Shown: positions 44,572 through 53,366 of the stretch, in pieces
Layout: each line of letters starts with the position of its first letter
Position numbering within the stretch: position 1 is the first letter of the stretch
NCBI GenBank assembly: GCA_030433215.1
Contig: JAUIMC010000005.1
Coordinates: forward strand, 124,001-188,000
DNA length: 64,000 nucleotides
Source: Alphaproteobacteria bacterium
GTDB taxonomy: Bacteria > Pseudomonadota > Alphaproteobacteria > Caulobacterales > Parvularculaceae
Reading direction: 5' to 3'
The notes under the pieces: generated by a model
What the model was told of the DNA's origin: nothing
The model's input: the letters and a program-made list of their open reading frames with translations, nothing else
Databases searched by the model: none
Translations under genes and position numbers: made by a program

Positions 44572-45036
44572 ATGAGCCATTCCGTTGAAATCCTGGTCGA
44601 CGCCGACGCCTGTCCGGTCAAGGAAGAGATCTACAAGGTCGCCTTCCGCTACGAGACGCCGGTCACGGTCGTCGCCAATCAGCCGATCCGCGTGCCCAGG
44701 CACGAGCTGATTCGCCGTGTGACGGTGACCGACGGCTATGACGCCGCCGACGATCATGTGGCGGAGCTCGCCCATCCCCTCGCCGTCGTCGTCACTGCCG
44801 ACATCCTCCTCGCGGAACGCTGTCTCAAGAAAGACGCCGCCGTTCTGAACCCGCGCGGCGAGCCCTTCACCAAGGATTCCATCGGCGGGGCCATTGCGGC
44901 GCGCGCCCTGATGGCGGATTTGCGCGCCGGCGCCGAGGGGGCCGGCGGCGGCCCGCCCCCGTTCCAGAAGGCCGACCGCTCACGCTTTCTCCAGGCGCTG
45001 GACCAGACGCTGGTGCAGCTCAAGCGCCAGTCTTAA
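44572..45036 (+). CDS. YaiI/YqxD family protein (DUF188)
   Basis: 154 residues. ILVDADACPVKEEIYKVA near the start, TVTDGYDAADDHVAELA, TADILLAERCLKKDAAVLNPRGEPF and IGGAIAARALMADLR match the widespread YaiI/YqxD family. It has a PIN-like acidic cluster, but its function is unproven. Confidence 0.92.
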   Translation: MSHSVEILVDADACPVKEEIYKVAFRYETPVTVVANQPIRVPRHELIRRVTVTDGYDAADDHVAELAHPLAVVVTADILLAERCLKKDAAVLNPRGEPFTKDSIGGAIAARALMADLRAGAEGAGGGPPPFQKADRSRFLQALDQTLVQLKRQS

Positions 45037-45102
45037 GAGCGGTTTTCACAGGCGGAACTCAACCACGCCAGGTTCGTTTTCTCTGCAAGGAGGATCGAGC
45101 CA

Positions 45103-45357
45103 ATGAGCATTTTTCTGGCCTATTTCGAGGCCGATAAAGCAGACATGACCGCGTTCAAGGAAGAGACCGTCGCGAAACGGCTGTCAGACGAGCTCTTTTT
45201 CATCGAAAGCGACGAGACCCGCTCGCGGCTCTATCATCGGATCAAAGGCTATCTGCCGAAGGACGCGCCGCTGCTCGTGGCGCCGCTGGATCGGGCGCCG
45301 AAATTCAAGGGACTGAAAGACGGCGCGCTGAAGTGGATTCGCGCCCGGCTTTCCTGA
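45103..45357 (+). CDS. Small hypothetical protein
   Basis: 84 residues with GGAGG about 12 bases before the ATG. It is a soluble, mixed-charge alpha/beta protein (FLAYFEADKADMTAFKEETV, FFIESDETRSRLYHRIKGY). No family recognised. Codon use is like that of the neighbours, and the good ribosome-binding site supports it as a real gene. Confidence 0.65.
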   Translation: MSIFLAYFEADKADMTAFKEETVAKRLSDELFFIESDETRSRLYHRIKGYLPKDAPLLVAPLDRAPKFKGLKDGALKWIRARLS

Positions 45358-45445
45358 TCGCAGCGGGTCTGCGCATTATCATTGCGTATGGTGGATATGG
45401 CGCGGACAACGCTGTATGGCTTGGCCAAACGGACCAGAGGTTTTC

Positions 45446-46615
45446 ATGACCAAAGATGGAAATAACCGCCCCGCTTTCGCAACCCGCGTCATCCATGCGG
45501 GCCAGCGCCACGATCCGACAACGGGCGCTGTGATGCAGCCGATCTACCAGACCTCGACCTACGCTCAGGAAAGCCCGGGGGTGCATAAGGGCTTCGTCTA
45601 TGCGCGCGGGACGAACCCGACGCGCGCCGCTTATGAGCGCTGCATCGCCGATCTTGAAAACGGCTCGCGCGGCTTTGCTTTCGCCTCGGGCATGGCGGCG
45701 ATCTCCACCATGCTCGAGCTTTTCCCGGCGGGCGCGCATGTCATCGCCATGGATGACGTTTATGGCGGCACTTTCCGTTTGTTCGAGCGCGTGCGACGCG
45801 AGTCGGCCAATCTGTCGTTTTCTTATGTGGATCTGACGGACCCGGAGAAATTCGAAGCTTCGATCACGCCGGAAACGAAACTCGTCTGGATCGAAACGCC
45901 CACCAATCCGCTTTTGAAAGTCGTCGATATCGAAGCGATTGCCAAGATCGCGAAAAAGCATGGCGTGGCCGTCGGCTGCGACAACACCTTCGCTTCGCCC
46001 TATTGCCAGCGCCCGCTCGATCTCGGCGCGGATATCGTCATGCATTCGGCGACGAAATATCTCGGGGGGCATTCCGACGTCATCGGCGGCGTTCTCGTCG
46101 TTGACGACAAGGAACTCGGCGACCGTATTGCTTTCCTGCAAAATTCCGTGGGCGCCATTCAGGGCCCGTTCGATTCCTTCCTCGCGCTTCGCGGATTGAA
46201 AACCCTGGCGCTACGGCTCGAGCGCTCCTCCTCCAATGCGCTGTCGCTTGCCGAATGGCTGGAGAGCCATCCCGCCATCGACCGCGTCACCTATCCGGGG
46301 CTCGCATCCCATCCGGGACACGCCATCGCCAAACGCCAGATGAGCGCTTTCGGCGGCATGGTGACGATTTTCGTCAAGGGCGGGCTCGACGCGGCGAAAA
46401 CCATGCTGGAACGGGTGGAGCTTTTCACGCTTGCCGAGAGCCTTGGCGGCGTCGAGAGCCTTGTTGAGCATCCGGGCATCATGACCCACGCCTCGATCCC
46501 GCCGGAGCGGCGCAAGGAGATGGGGCTCGACGATTCGCTGGTGCGGCTTTCCGTTGGCGTTGAGGATATCGAGGATCTGAAGCGCGATCTCGATCAGGCG
46601 CTCGCCGGCCTTTAA
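45446..46615 (+). CDS. Cystathionine gamma-lyase/gamma-synthase family PLP enzyme
   Basis: 389 residues from ATG 45446; an earlier in-frame ATG lacks support. Cys/Met-metabolism signatures: YARGTNPTRAAYERCIADLE, FASGMAAISTML, WIETPTNPLLKVVDIEAIA, DNTFASPYCQRPLDLGADIVMHSATKYLGGHSDVIGG with PLP-Lys in SATKYLGGH, SLGGVESLVEHP. Together with the CBS gene upstream, a gamma-lyase role making cysteine, 2-oxobutyrate and ammonia is favoured. Synthase activity cannot be excluded. Confidence 0.9.
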   Translation: MTKDGNNRPAFATRVIHAGQRHDPTTGAVMQPIYQTSTYAQESPGVHKGFVYARGTNPTRAAYERCIADLENGSRGFAFASGMAAISTMLELFPAGAHVIAMDDVYGGTFRLFERVRRESANLSFSYVDLTDPEKFEASITPETKLVWIETPTNPLLKVVDIEAIAKIAKKHGVAVGCDNTFASPYCQRPLDLGADIVMHSATKYLGGHSDVIGGVLVVDDKELGDRIAFLQNSVGAIQGPFDSFLALRGLKTLALRLERSSSNALSLAEWLESHPAIDRVTYPGLASHPGHAIAKRQMSAFGGMVTIFVKGGLDAAKTMLERVELFTLAESLGGVESLVEHPGIMTHASIPPERRKEMGLDDSLVRLSVGVEDIEDLKRDLDQALAGL

Positions 46616-46659
46616 GGCTCCGATCCGCCGGAAGTGACAATAGAAACGATCTTGCTAGA

Positions 46660-46682
46660 CTGCGGCGTTTACGACGCCGCAG
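46660..46682. promoter_or_regulatory. Perfect 9-bp inverted repeat in symporter leader
   Basis: CTGCGGCGT, loop TTACG, ACGCCGCAG. It lies 25 bases upstream of the AGCS symporter start and overlaps a possible -10 (TAGACT 46656-46661, with GTGACA about 16 bases earlier). It could be an operator or an mRNA hairpin; no T-run follows. Confidence 0.5.
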
Positions 46683-46706
46683 CGCGCGGCCTGACGGGGG
46701 TTCTTC

Positions 46707-48128
46707 ATGGCCGACGCCCAGATCAGCCTGGCTGACCGCATCGACAATGCGCTCTCGCCGGTCAGCGATTTCGTTTCTTCGATCATCTTTTATTCCATCG
46801 ACTTTTTCGGTGTCTCGCTGCCGCTGGTGGTGATCTGGCTTATGGCGGCGGCGTTCATCCTCACCGTCTCTTTCGGCTTCATCAATCTCAGCGGCTTCCG
46901 CCACGCCTGGTCGCTCGTCCTCAATCCCCGGGACCAGCAGGGCGCCCATGGCGAGATCTCGCATTTTCAGGCGCTCTCTTCCGCCCTTTCCGGCACGGTC
47001 GGTCTTGGCAATATCGCCTCTGTGCCCGTCGCCATCGCGCTTGGCGGGCCAGGCGCCGTTTTCTGGATGGTCGTCGCCGGCTTTTTCGGCATGTCTTCGA
47101 AATTCGCGGAATGCGCGCTGGCCGTTAAATACCGCAAGGTGCGGCCCGACGGATCGACGCTCGGCGGGCCGATGTTTTACATCGAAGACGCATTCCGCCG
47201 CCTCGGCATGAAGACGCTGGGCAAGGCGGCGGCGATCTTTTTCGCAATCATGGCCGTGGGCGGATCGATCAGCCTGTTGCAGGTGAACCAGTCTCACGCG
47301 CAGTTCGCCAATGTCACCGGCATCGACATTCCCGTCACCTTCGGGATCATCATGTCCGCAGGCGTCGCTTATGTTGTGCTCGGCGGCATCAAACGCATCG
47401 GAAAAGTGACGGGCCTTCTCGTGCCGTTCATGGGCGCGATCTATCTCGGCGCGGGACTGATCATCATCTTCATGAATATCGACCATGTGCCCGCCGCCTT
47501 CTCGACCATCTTCCAGAGCGCTTTCGGGCTCGACGCGGCGGGCGGCGGACTGGTCGGGGCGCTGATCAACGGCGTCCGGCGCGCGACATACTCCAACGAA
47601 GCCGGCGTCGGCTCGGCGGCGATCGCGCACTCCGCGGTCAAGACCAACGAGCCTCTTACCGAAGGCTATGTGGCGCTGCTGGAACCCTTTATCGACACGA
47701 TTGTCGTGTGCCTCATCACCGCCCTCGTCGTTATCGTCACCGGCGCTTACGAGCCTTATCTCTACGCCGAGAACGCCGTCGGCATCGAGATCACCTCAGC
47801 GGCCTATGCCAGCGCTTTCGGCTGGTTCCCCTATATCCTGCTCGTCGCGTCGGTTCTCTTCGCCTTTACAACGCTTGTCAGCTGGGCGTTTTACGGGGCG
47901 CAGGCCGCCGCCTATCTTTTCGGCGACACCAAGAAGGTGGACGTCCTGTTCAAGATCTCGCTCTGCCTCGTTCTCTCCACGGGCGCCGCGGTGTCGCTGT
48001 CCTCGATCATCGATTTCATCGACTCCATGCTGTTCGGCATGTGCATCCCGAACATCATCGCGCTTTACATCCTGTTGCCGGAGCTGAGGCGCGACGTGAA
48101 AACCTACAAGGCGAAATACGGGGTCTGA
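46707..48128 (+). CDS. Sodium:alanine/glycine symporter (AGCS family)
   Basis: 473 residues with about eleven membrane segments. AGCS motifs: FQALSSALSGTVGLGNIASVPVAI, GGPGAVFWMVVAGFFGMSSKF, and YSNEAGVGSAAIAHSAV. It imports alanine or glycine with sodium. The stop is immediately next to that of convergent xerC. Its leader carries a perfect inverted repeat. Confidence 0.93.
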   Translation: MADAQISLADRIDNALSPVSDFVSSIIFYSIDFFGVSLPLVVIWLMAAAFILTVSFGFINLSGFRHAWSLVLNPRDQQGAHGEISHFQALSSALSGTVGLGNIASVPVAIALGGPGAVFWMVVAGFFGMSSKFAECALAVKYRKVRPDGSTLGGPMFYIEDAFRRLGMKTLGKAAAIFFAIMAVGGSISLLQVNQSHAQFANVTGIDIPVTFGIIMSAGVAYVVLGGIKRIGKVTGLLVPFMGAIYLGAGLIIIFMNIDHVPAAFSTIFQSAFGLDAAGGGLVGALINGVRRATYSNEAGVGSAAIAHSAVKTNEPLTEGYVALLEPFIDTIVVCLITALVVIVTGAYEPYLYAENAVGIEITSAAYASAFGWFPYILLVASVLFAFTTLVSWAFYGAQAAAYLFGDTKKVDVLFKISLCLVLSTGAAVSLSSIIDFIDSMLFGMCIPNIIALYILLPELRRDVKTYKAKYGV

Positions 48129-49082
48129 TCAGGCGCGCGGATGCGCCTTGTCGTAAGCGCGGATGAGATTTTCGCGGTCGATCTTCGTGTAGCGCTGGGT
48201 CGCGGCGAGCGAGGAATGGCCGAGCAGTTCCTGGATCGCGCGCAAATCACCGCCCGCCGATAAAAGATGCGTCGCGAAAGCGTGGCGCAGCGCATGCGGT
48301 GTCGCCGAGTCCGGCAGGCCAAGCGCGGCGCGCAGCTTCGCCATGGTGCGCTGGGCGAGCGTTGCGCTCAAAGGCTTGCCGCGGGTTGAAAAGAACAGCG
48401 GGGCGTCCGCCTCTCCGCCATAAGGGCAAAGCTTTGTGTAGGCCTCCACCGCGTCACGTATGGCGGGCACGACAGGCGCCTGCCTCGTCTTGGCGCCCTT
48501 GCCCTTGATGCGCAGGGTTTCGCCGAGCGGCGCATCCCCCCAGCGCAAGGAGAGCGCTTCGGAAATCCGGAGGCCCGCCCCGTAAAGCAAGGTGATCAGC
48601 GCCGCGTCGCGCGCCTGCTCCCAGGTTTCCTTGCGCGCCGACGTTTTCATGGTCGCCGCCGCTTCGATAAGCGCTTCGGCGTCCGCCTCGTTCACCGGAC
48701 GCGGCAGGCGTTCTTTCGCTTTCGGCCCACGCATCACGGCGATGGCGTCATTGTCGATATGGGCGCGCTTTTGGAGAAATTTGTAAAAGGTCTTGATCGC
48801 TGAAAGCTCGAGCTTCAGCGACGGCGGAGACAGCCCCTCATTGCGGCGTTCGGCGAGAAAGGCGCGAAAGTCTTTCGTTTCGAGCGCAGCGAGATGATCA
48901 AGCGTCGCGGCCCCGCCCAGATGGCCCCGCAGGAAGACGTCGAAGCGCTCCAGCGTCGCGCCGTAATTGCGCTGCGTATAGGCGCTCGCCCGTTTTTCCG
49001 ATTTCAGATGGCGCGCGAACGCCTCGCGCCAAGTGCTGAGCGATCTTTCACGGTTGGCATGGGTTTGGTCCATCAAAGCCAT
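48129..49082 (-). CDS. xerC: Tyrosine recombinase XerC
   Basis: 317 residues from ATG 49082 (GTG just before and ATG 49073 are alternatives). N-terminal SAM-like DNA-binding domain (about 15-105), catalytic domain with R172 in GAGLRISEALSLRWG, a Lys in KGKGAKTR, H263 and R266 in TPHALRHAFATHLL, H289 in ELLGHSS, and nucleophile Y298 in TQRYTKID. With XerD it resolves chromosome dimers at dif. All active-site residues are present. Confidence 0.92.
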   Translation of the reverse strand: MALMDQTHANRERSLSTWREAFARHLKSEKRASAYTQRNYGATLERFDVFLRGHLGGAATLDHLAALETKDFRAFLAERRNEGLSPPSLKLELSAIKTFYKFLQKRAHIDNDAIAVMRGPKAKERLPRPVNEADAEALIEAAATMKTSARKETWEQARDAALITLLYGAGLRISEALSLRWGDAPLGETLRIKGKGAKTRQAPVVPAIRDAVEAYTKLCPYGGEADAPLFFSTRGKPLSATLAQRTMAKLRAALGLPDSATPHALRHAFATHLLSAGGDLRAIQELLGHSSLAATQRYTKIDRENLIRAYDKAHPRA

Positions 49083-49156
49083 CACACGCCGGAGAAGGTT
49101 AATAAAAACTTACTGCGGTTTCCAAGGTCATCATGATCTTGTCTGCTTCTCCGGAT

Positions 49157-49243
49157 GTGTCATTGCCGGGCTTGTCCCGGCAATCCAGCACGGCGTACAT
49201 GGTGATGCAATTCTGGATCACCGGGACAAGCCCGGTGATGACA
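49157..49243. repeat. Bipartite palindromic dispersed repeat (REP-like)
   Basis: Two hairpins in inverted orientation. The left has ATTGCCGGG and CCCGGCAAT around loop CTTGT (about 49162-49184); the right has ATCACCGGG and CCCGGTGAT around loop ACAAG (about 49217-49239), flanked by TGTC and GACA. The right arm is the reverse complement of the left except at four bases, and these differences keep both stems paired. It lies between xerC and engB. Its translation gives the familiar spurious peptides with LVPAIQ and LDHRDKPGDD. Confidence 0.85.
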
Positions 49244-49257
49244 CCCAGACAGCTTGA

Positions 49258-49902
49258 TTACTGAAGCGCGAGCGCGGCAAGTTCGGCGCGCAAGAGATCG
49301 ATGCCGTCGCCCTTTTCGGCGGATGTGGCGCGGATGAGCGGATGCGCCGCCGGGCGTCTCGCGATCTGCTTCGCCGTCGCCTCAATCAGATGCTCGAGCG
49401 CCGTCGGCTTGATCTTGTCGGTCTTGGTGAGAACGATCTGGTAATTCACCGCCGATTCGTCGAGCAGGCTCATCACTTCCAGATCGACGGCTTTCAGCCC
49501 GTGGCGCGAATCCACCAACAGGCAAACGCGGCGCAGGACCGAACGCCCGCGCAGGAAATCCCGGGTCAGCGCCGTCCATTGCTCCACATCCTTGCGCGGC
49601 GCTTTCGCATAGCCATAGCCCGGCAGGTCGACGAGGCGCAGGCGGCCTTCAATGTCGAAATAGTTGAGCTCGCGGGTGCGCCCCGGCGTGTTGGAAGCGC
49701 GCGCCAGCCCGTTCTGGCCCACAAGGGCGTTCAGGAGCGTCGACTTGCCCACATTGGAGCGGCCGGCGAAGGCGACTTCGGCCGGTCCTTCATCGGGCAG
49801 GCTGTCGAGATCGACGACCCCGAGCATGAAAACGGCCGGCCGCGCAAACAGGAGCCGGCCGGCCTCTATTTCGTCAGGGGTGAACCCGTCGCCTTGCGTC
49901 AC
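49258..49902 (-). CDS. engB: Ribosome biogenesis GTPase YihA/YsxC (EngB)
   Basis: 214 residues. GTPase motifs in order: [18 protein letters not shown] (G1), TPGRTRELN (G2), [11 protein letters not shown] (G3), LTKTDKIK (G4), ATSAEKGDG (G5). EngB helps large-subunit ribosome assembly. The start overlaps the yidC stop by 4 bases, as part of the rpmH-rnpA-yidC-engB series. Confidence 0.95.
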   Translation of the reverse strand: MTQGDGFTPDEIEAGRLLFARPAVFMLGVVDLDSLPDEGPAEVAFAGRSNVGKSTLLNALVGQNGLARASNTPGRTRELNYFDIEGRLRLVDLPGYGYAKAPRKDVEQWTALTRDFLRGRSVLRRVCLLVDSRHGLKAVDLEVMSLLDESAVNYQIVLTKTDKIKPTALEHLIEATAKQIARRPAAHPLIRATSAEKGDGIDLLRAELAALALQ

Positions 49903-51704
49903 TTCGCGTTCGCGTCGCCGGCGGCGGCGTCTTTCTTCGCCCAGGGCAGTTTGAGCCGCTGGCCGAGTTCAACCTTCACGCCGTTTTTCTTCATGATGTA
50001 CCATTGCTGGAGAATGCCGAGCGTCGTGTTCCAGAACCAGTACAGCACGAGGCCCGCCGCGAAGGGCGCGAAGATAAAGACGAAGACGAAAGGCATGAGC
50101 GCGAAAATCTGCGCCTGAACCGGGTCCGCCGGCGGCGGGTTCAGCTTCGTCTGGAACCACATGGCGACGCCCATCAAGAGCGGCAGAAAGCCGATGCCCA
50201 ACAGTCCGCCGACAATCGGCAACAGGGTCGGATCGAAAGGCAGGAGGCCGAAAAGATTGAAAATCGTCGTCGGGTCCGGCGCCGAGAGATCATTGATGTA
50301 AAGGAAGGGCTGGTGGCGCAGCTCGATGGTGACGAACAGCGTTTTATAGAGCGCGTAGAAAATCGGCATCTGCAACAGGATCGGCAAACAGCCCGCCAGA
50401 GGGTTGAGGCTCTCTTTCTTGTAGAGGGCCATCATCTCCTGCTGAAGCTTCATCTTGTCGTCTGCATAGCGCTCCTGAAGCTTTTTGATTTCCGGCTGAA
50501 GCTTTTTCATCTTCGACATCGACTCATAGCCCTTGTTCGCCAGCGGGAACAAAATGAGCTTGATGATCAGCGTCAGAAGAAGAATGGCGACGCCGAAATT
50601 GCCGATGGTGTCGCCGAAGAAGTTGAGCGTGTAGAAGATCGGCCGGGTCAGGAAGAAAAGATGGCCCCAGTCGACCGCCTTGTCGAAGTCGTAGGCCCCG
50701 AGACCGCCGTCTTCGGGCTGCGCCTCATAGGATTGCAGGATGTCGACGTCTTTCGGCCCGCCGAAGACATAAGACTGAAAGGCGTGGCTTTCCCCCGGCG
50801 CGAGGGTCATGGCGGGCGTCACGTAAAACGCTTCGAAAATCGGCTGCTCCGAGGTGCCGCGATTGGTGAGGAGCGCGTTGATTTCCTGCTCGGCGGGCGG
50901 GACCACCGCGGCGAGCCAGTTTTTGTTGGTGATGCCGACCCAGCCGCCGACGCCTGACTCTTCGATCTTGGCGTTCTTGTTCTTTTTCAGCTTGTTGTAT
51001 TTGCGCTCGAACAGCTTCGTTCCGATAACGCCGAGCGGGCCTTCATGAAGGATCATGAAGTTGCGGTATTCCTCGGGAATGTTGCGCTGGGTGACCGTGG
51101 CGAAGGCGCGCAGCGACACCGGCTCGCCATTTGTGTTCGTCACCTTCTGGGTGACCGTGAACATATACTGGTCGTCCACAGAATATGTCTTTTCGAAAGT
51201 CATCCCTTCCGCCTCGCGCGTCAGGGTCACCGGCGTCGACGGCGTCAGGACGGCGCCCTCGGGCGCGGACCATAAAGCGCGCGCGCCATTGTCGCCGCCC
51301 ATGGCCCAGCCCTGCTGAACGAAATGGCCGTGTTCGGTTTCTTCCGGGCTCAACAGGCGGATGACAGGGCTCGTGTCGTCGACGGTCTGGTGATACTGGA
51401 GCAATCTCAGATCATCGAGGCGCCCGCCCTTGAGATTGATCGATCCGTCAAGCGTGTCGGTCTTGATCGGCAGGCGCGCCGGCGAATTGGCCAGCGCTTC
51501 ATCGACCGTCAATTCAGACTGGCCGCCAATCAGGCCGCCGCCGATCTCGCTGCCGGGATCCGCCGTTTCTTCACTCGCCTGCTGGGCGGCCTGCTCGGCC
51601 TGCATCTCGCGCTGGGCGTCGCGCTGGGGCGAAAGGATGAAATAATCCCAGGCGAGAAACACGCCCATTGAGAGGACAATCGCCAAGATTACGTTGCGGT
51701 CCAT
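49899..51704 (-). CDS. yidC: Membrane protein insertase YidC
   Basis: 601 residues, proteobacterial size. N-terminal membrane segment (about 5-22, [18 protein letters not shown]), a large periplasmic beta domain (about 60-340), and a C-terminal catalytic core with five membrane segments ([72 protein letters not shown]). The cytoplasmic Arg typical of the hydrophilic groove lies among the latter helices. It inserts inner-membrane proteins with or without SecYEG. No yidD gene is found between it and rnpA. Confidence 0.96.
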   Translation of the reverse strand: MDRNVILAIVLSMGVFLAWDYFILSPQRDAQREMQAEQAAQQASEETADPGSEIGGGLIGGQSELTVDEALANSPARLPIKTDTLDGSINLKGGRLDDLRLLQYHQTVDDTSPVIRLLSPEETEHGHFVQQGWAMGGDNGARALWSAPEGAVLTPSTPVTLTREAEGMTFEKTYSVDDQYMFTVTQKVTNTNGEPVSLRAFATVTQRNIPEEYRNFMILHEGPLGVIGTKLFERKYNKLKKNKNAKIEESGVGGWVGITNKNWLAAVVPPAEQEINALLTNRGTSEQPIFEAFYVTPAMTLAPGESHAFQSYVFGGPKDVDILQSYEAQPEDGGLGAYDFDKAVDWGHLFFLTRPIFYTLNFFGDTIGNFGVAILLLTLIIKLILFPLANKGYESMSKMKKLQPEIKKLQERYADDKMKLQQEMMALYKKESLNPLAGCLPILLQMPIFYALYKTLFVTIELRHQPFLYINDLSAPDPTTIFNLFGLLPFDPTLLPIVGGLLGIGFLPLLMGVAMWFQTKLNPPPADPVQAQIFALMPFVFVFIFAPFAAGLVLYWFWNTTLGILQQWYIMKKNGVKVELGQRLKLPWAKKDAAAGDANAK

Positions 51705-51763
51705 GAAAAATCCCGATGAATTGCTGAAAGCCCGCGAGCGCCCTCGCCCCGCGCCATTCGCTG

Positions 51764-52099
51764 TTATGTAGTGTTGGGCGAGAGCCTTAAAAGGGCGCGC
51801 TTCATATCGTCAAGCAGGGCGTCGTAATTGCGCTCATACGCCGCCTTTCGCGCCACCAGGACGTAGTCGGTTCCGGGCGCGGCATGAAGCGGAAAAACCT
51901 CTCGCGCCGCGGCCCGGAGGCGCCGGCGGATGCGGTTGCGGACCACTGCGCCGCCCAGTTTCTTGGTGACGGTAAGGCCGAGCCGGCTTTCGGGGCCGTT
52001 TTCCGGGTTTTCCCGGGCGAGCATCAAAAATGAGGAGGCATGCGCCTTGGCGGCGGCGCGCATCGCCAGGAAATCCCGGCGTTTTTTGATGACGCCCAT
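51764..52099 (-). CDS. rnpA: Ribonuclease P protein component
   Basis: 111 residues. The RNA-binding RNR motif is KKLGGAVVRNRIRRRLRAAAREV, with a basic start and the family tail FVLVARK-like VLVARKAAYE. With RNase P RNA it matures tRNA 5-prime ends. It lies 60 bases downstream of rpmH. Confidence 0.94.
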   Translation of the reverse strand: MGVIKKRRDFLAMRAAAKAHASSFLMLARENPENGPESRLGLTVTKKLGGAVVRNRIRRRLRAAAREVFPLHAAPGTDYVLVARKAAYERNYDALLDDMKRALLRLSPNTT

Positions 52100-52159
52100 G
52101 GGAATTCTCGCGCCGGAAGCGCTATCTGGTTGATTCGGTTGTAAGTTTCTGGCCAGCGT

Positions 52160-52294
52160 CTAAGCGGAGAGCCGCTTGCGGCCCTTAGCGCGGCGCGCAG
52201 CCAGCACCTTGCGGCCGCCCTTGGTCGCCTTGCGCGCGCGGAAGCCATGGCGGCGCTTGCGCTTCAGCCGGCTCGGTTGAAAGGTCCGTTTCAT
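52160..52294 (-). CDS. rpmH: 50S ribosomal protein L34
   Basis: 44 residues, the exact usual length: it starts [18 protein letters not shown] and ends [11 protein letters not shown] before TAG. AGGA stands about 9 bases before the ATG. First gene of the rpmH-rnpA-yidC-engB cluster. Confidence 0.97.
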   Translation of the reverse strand: MKRTFQPSRLKRKRRHGFRARKATKGGRKVLAARRAKGRKRLSA

Positions 52295-52634
52295 CGTTCA
52301 AGTCCTCAAGACGGGTGGAATCGCGGCGCGCGCCGCCTATTCGCAGTCAAACAAGAGGCGGGGAAATAGACCGGCGGCGGCCCGCCGTCAACACCGGGAG
52401 AGGCCCGATTATACGGCTTTCCCGCCGATTTCAGCGATTCCGGCGCCGCGAGGCCGGTTCCGCCCCTTTCCCGGCGGCGTTCCCGGGCTTGTGACCGGCG
52501 CTCTGGCGATCGTGAGTCGCAATCGCCCCCGGCTTCGCTAGAAAAAGGGCCGCGAGACGGGCGAAGCCGGTCTATAGTCCACTCCTGCCGCCCGTCGAAG
52601 GTCCATCCCCATTTTTCCCCGTGAAAAGGCGCTC
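52295..52634. other. Divergent intergenic region rpmH / TVP38 gene
   Basis: 340 bases without a supportable gene. The rpmH leader and a perfect TATAAT on the minus strand fall here; no DnaA-box cluster, so no sign of oriC. The right half is GC-rich and shows no clear promoter for the TVP38 operon. Confidence 0.55.
52408..52413 (-). promoter_or_regulatory. rpmH: Probable -10 of the rpmH promoter
   Basis: Perfect TATAAT on the minus strand, 114 bases before the rpmH start. The matching -35 is weak (CGCTGA at a 17-base spacing). It is the only consensus -10 in this GC-rich gap. Confidence 0.5.
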
Positions 52635-53366
52635 ATGTCCGAGACCCTCCCCGCCCGCAGCCTGATGAAGCGCCTCGCCCCGCTGGCGATCATCGCCGCC
52701 GCCCTCGCCCTGTTTTTCGCCCTCGGGCTTCAGCGCTATTTCACGCTCGAAGCGCTGAGGGACAACCGAGAGGCCCTGCGCGGCTTGGTTGAAGCTAACC
52801 CGTTCCAGACCATGGCGATTTTTGTCGCAGCCTATGCGGCGGCGGTGGCGATCTCTTTTCCCGGCGCCTCGATCCTCACCATCTTCGGCGGCTTTCTTTT
52901 CGGCCTGTGGCCCGGCGCGCCGCTGATCGTCGTCGCCGCGACCCTCGGCGCGACCATCGTCTTCCTCGCCGCAAAGACCGCGCTCGGCGATGTTCTGTCG
53001 CAACGCGCCGGCGGGTTCGCAAAACGCATGGAAGAGGGTTTCCGCAAGGGCGAGCTTTCCTACATGTTCGTCCTGCGCCTGGCGCCGGTCTTTCCCTTCT
53101 GGGCGGTGAACATCGCGGCAGGCCTCATGGGCGTTTCCTTGCGCAATTTCCTCGTCGGCACGTTTTTCGGAATCATTCCCGGCTCTTTCGTCTATGCGAG
53201 CATCGGCGCCGGCGCCGGCGCGACGCTTGACGCCGGCAAGGACATCTCCCTCTCCGGCGTTCTTTTGAAACCGGAAGTCCTGACGCCGATCATCGGCCTC
53301 ATCGTGCTGGCGCTGATCCCCATTTTTCTGAAACGTAAAGCCCACCCGAAAACGGAACAATCATGA
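52635..53366 (+). CDS. TVP38/TMEM64 (DedA-like) membrane protein
   Basis: 243 residues with five or six membrane segments. The family core is ASILTIFGGFLFGLWPGAPL followed by TLGATIVFLAAK, and LRLAPVFPFWAVNIAAGLMGV. Relatives are lipid transporters or scramblases of the DedA/VTT superfamily. The stop overlaps the flavoprotein start (ATGA). TVP38 and MerA-like flavoproteins are paired in many bacteria. Confidence 0.92.
   Translation: MSETLPARSLMKRLAPLAIIAAALALFFALGLQRYFTLEALRDNREALRGLVEANPFQTMAIFVAAYAAAVAISFPGASILTIFGGFLFGLWPGAPLIVVAATLGATIVFLAAKTALGDVLSQRAGGFAKRMEEGFRKGELSYMFVLRLAPVFPFWAVNIAAGLMGVSLRNFLVGTFFGIIPGSFVYASIGAGAGATLDAGKDISLSGVLLKPEVLTPIIGLIVLALIPIFLKRKAHPKTEQS

Noticed and set aside
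48129-49082. xerC as an integrase of a mobile island
   Set aside because: Sequence and length fit the housekeeping dimer-resolution recombinase. No att repeats or cargo genes surround it.
49033-49257. 74-codon ORF with LVPAIQ and LDHRDKPGDD
   Set aside because: This is the well-known spurious translation of the bipartite palindromic repeat, not a gene.
52295-52634. oriC near rpmH
   Set aside because: No DnaA boxes or AT-rich unwinding region are seen, and dnaA is not adjacent.
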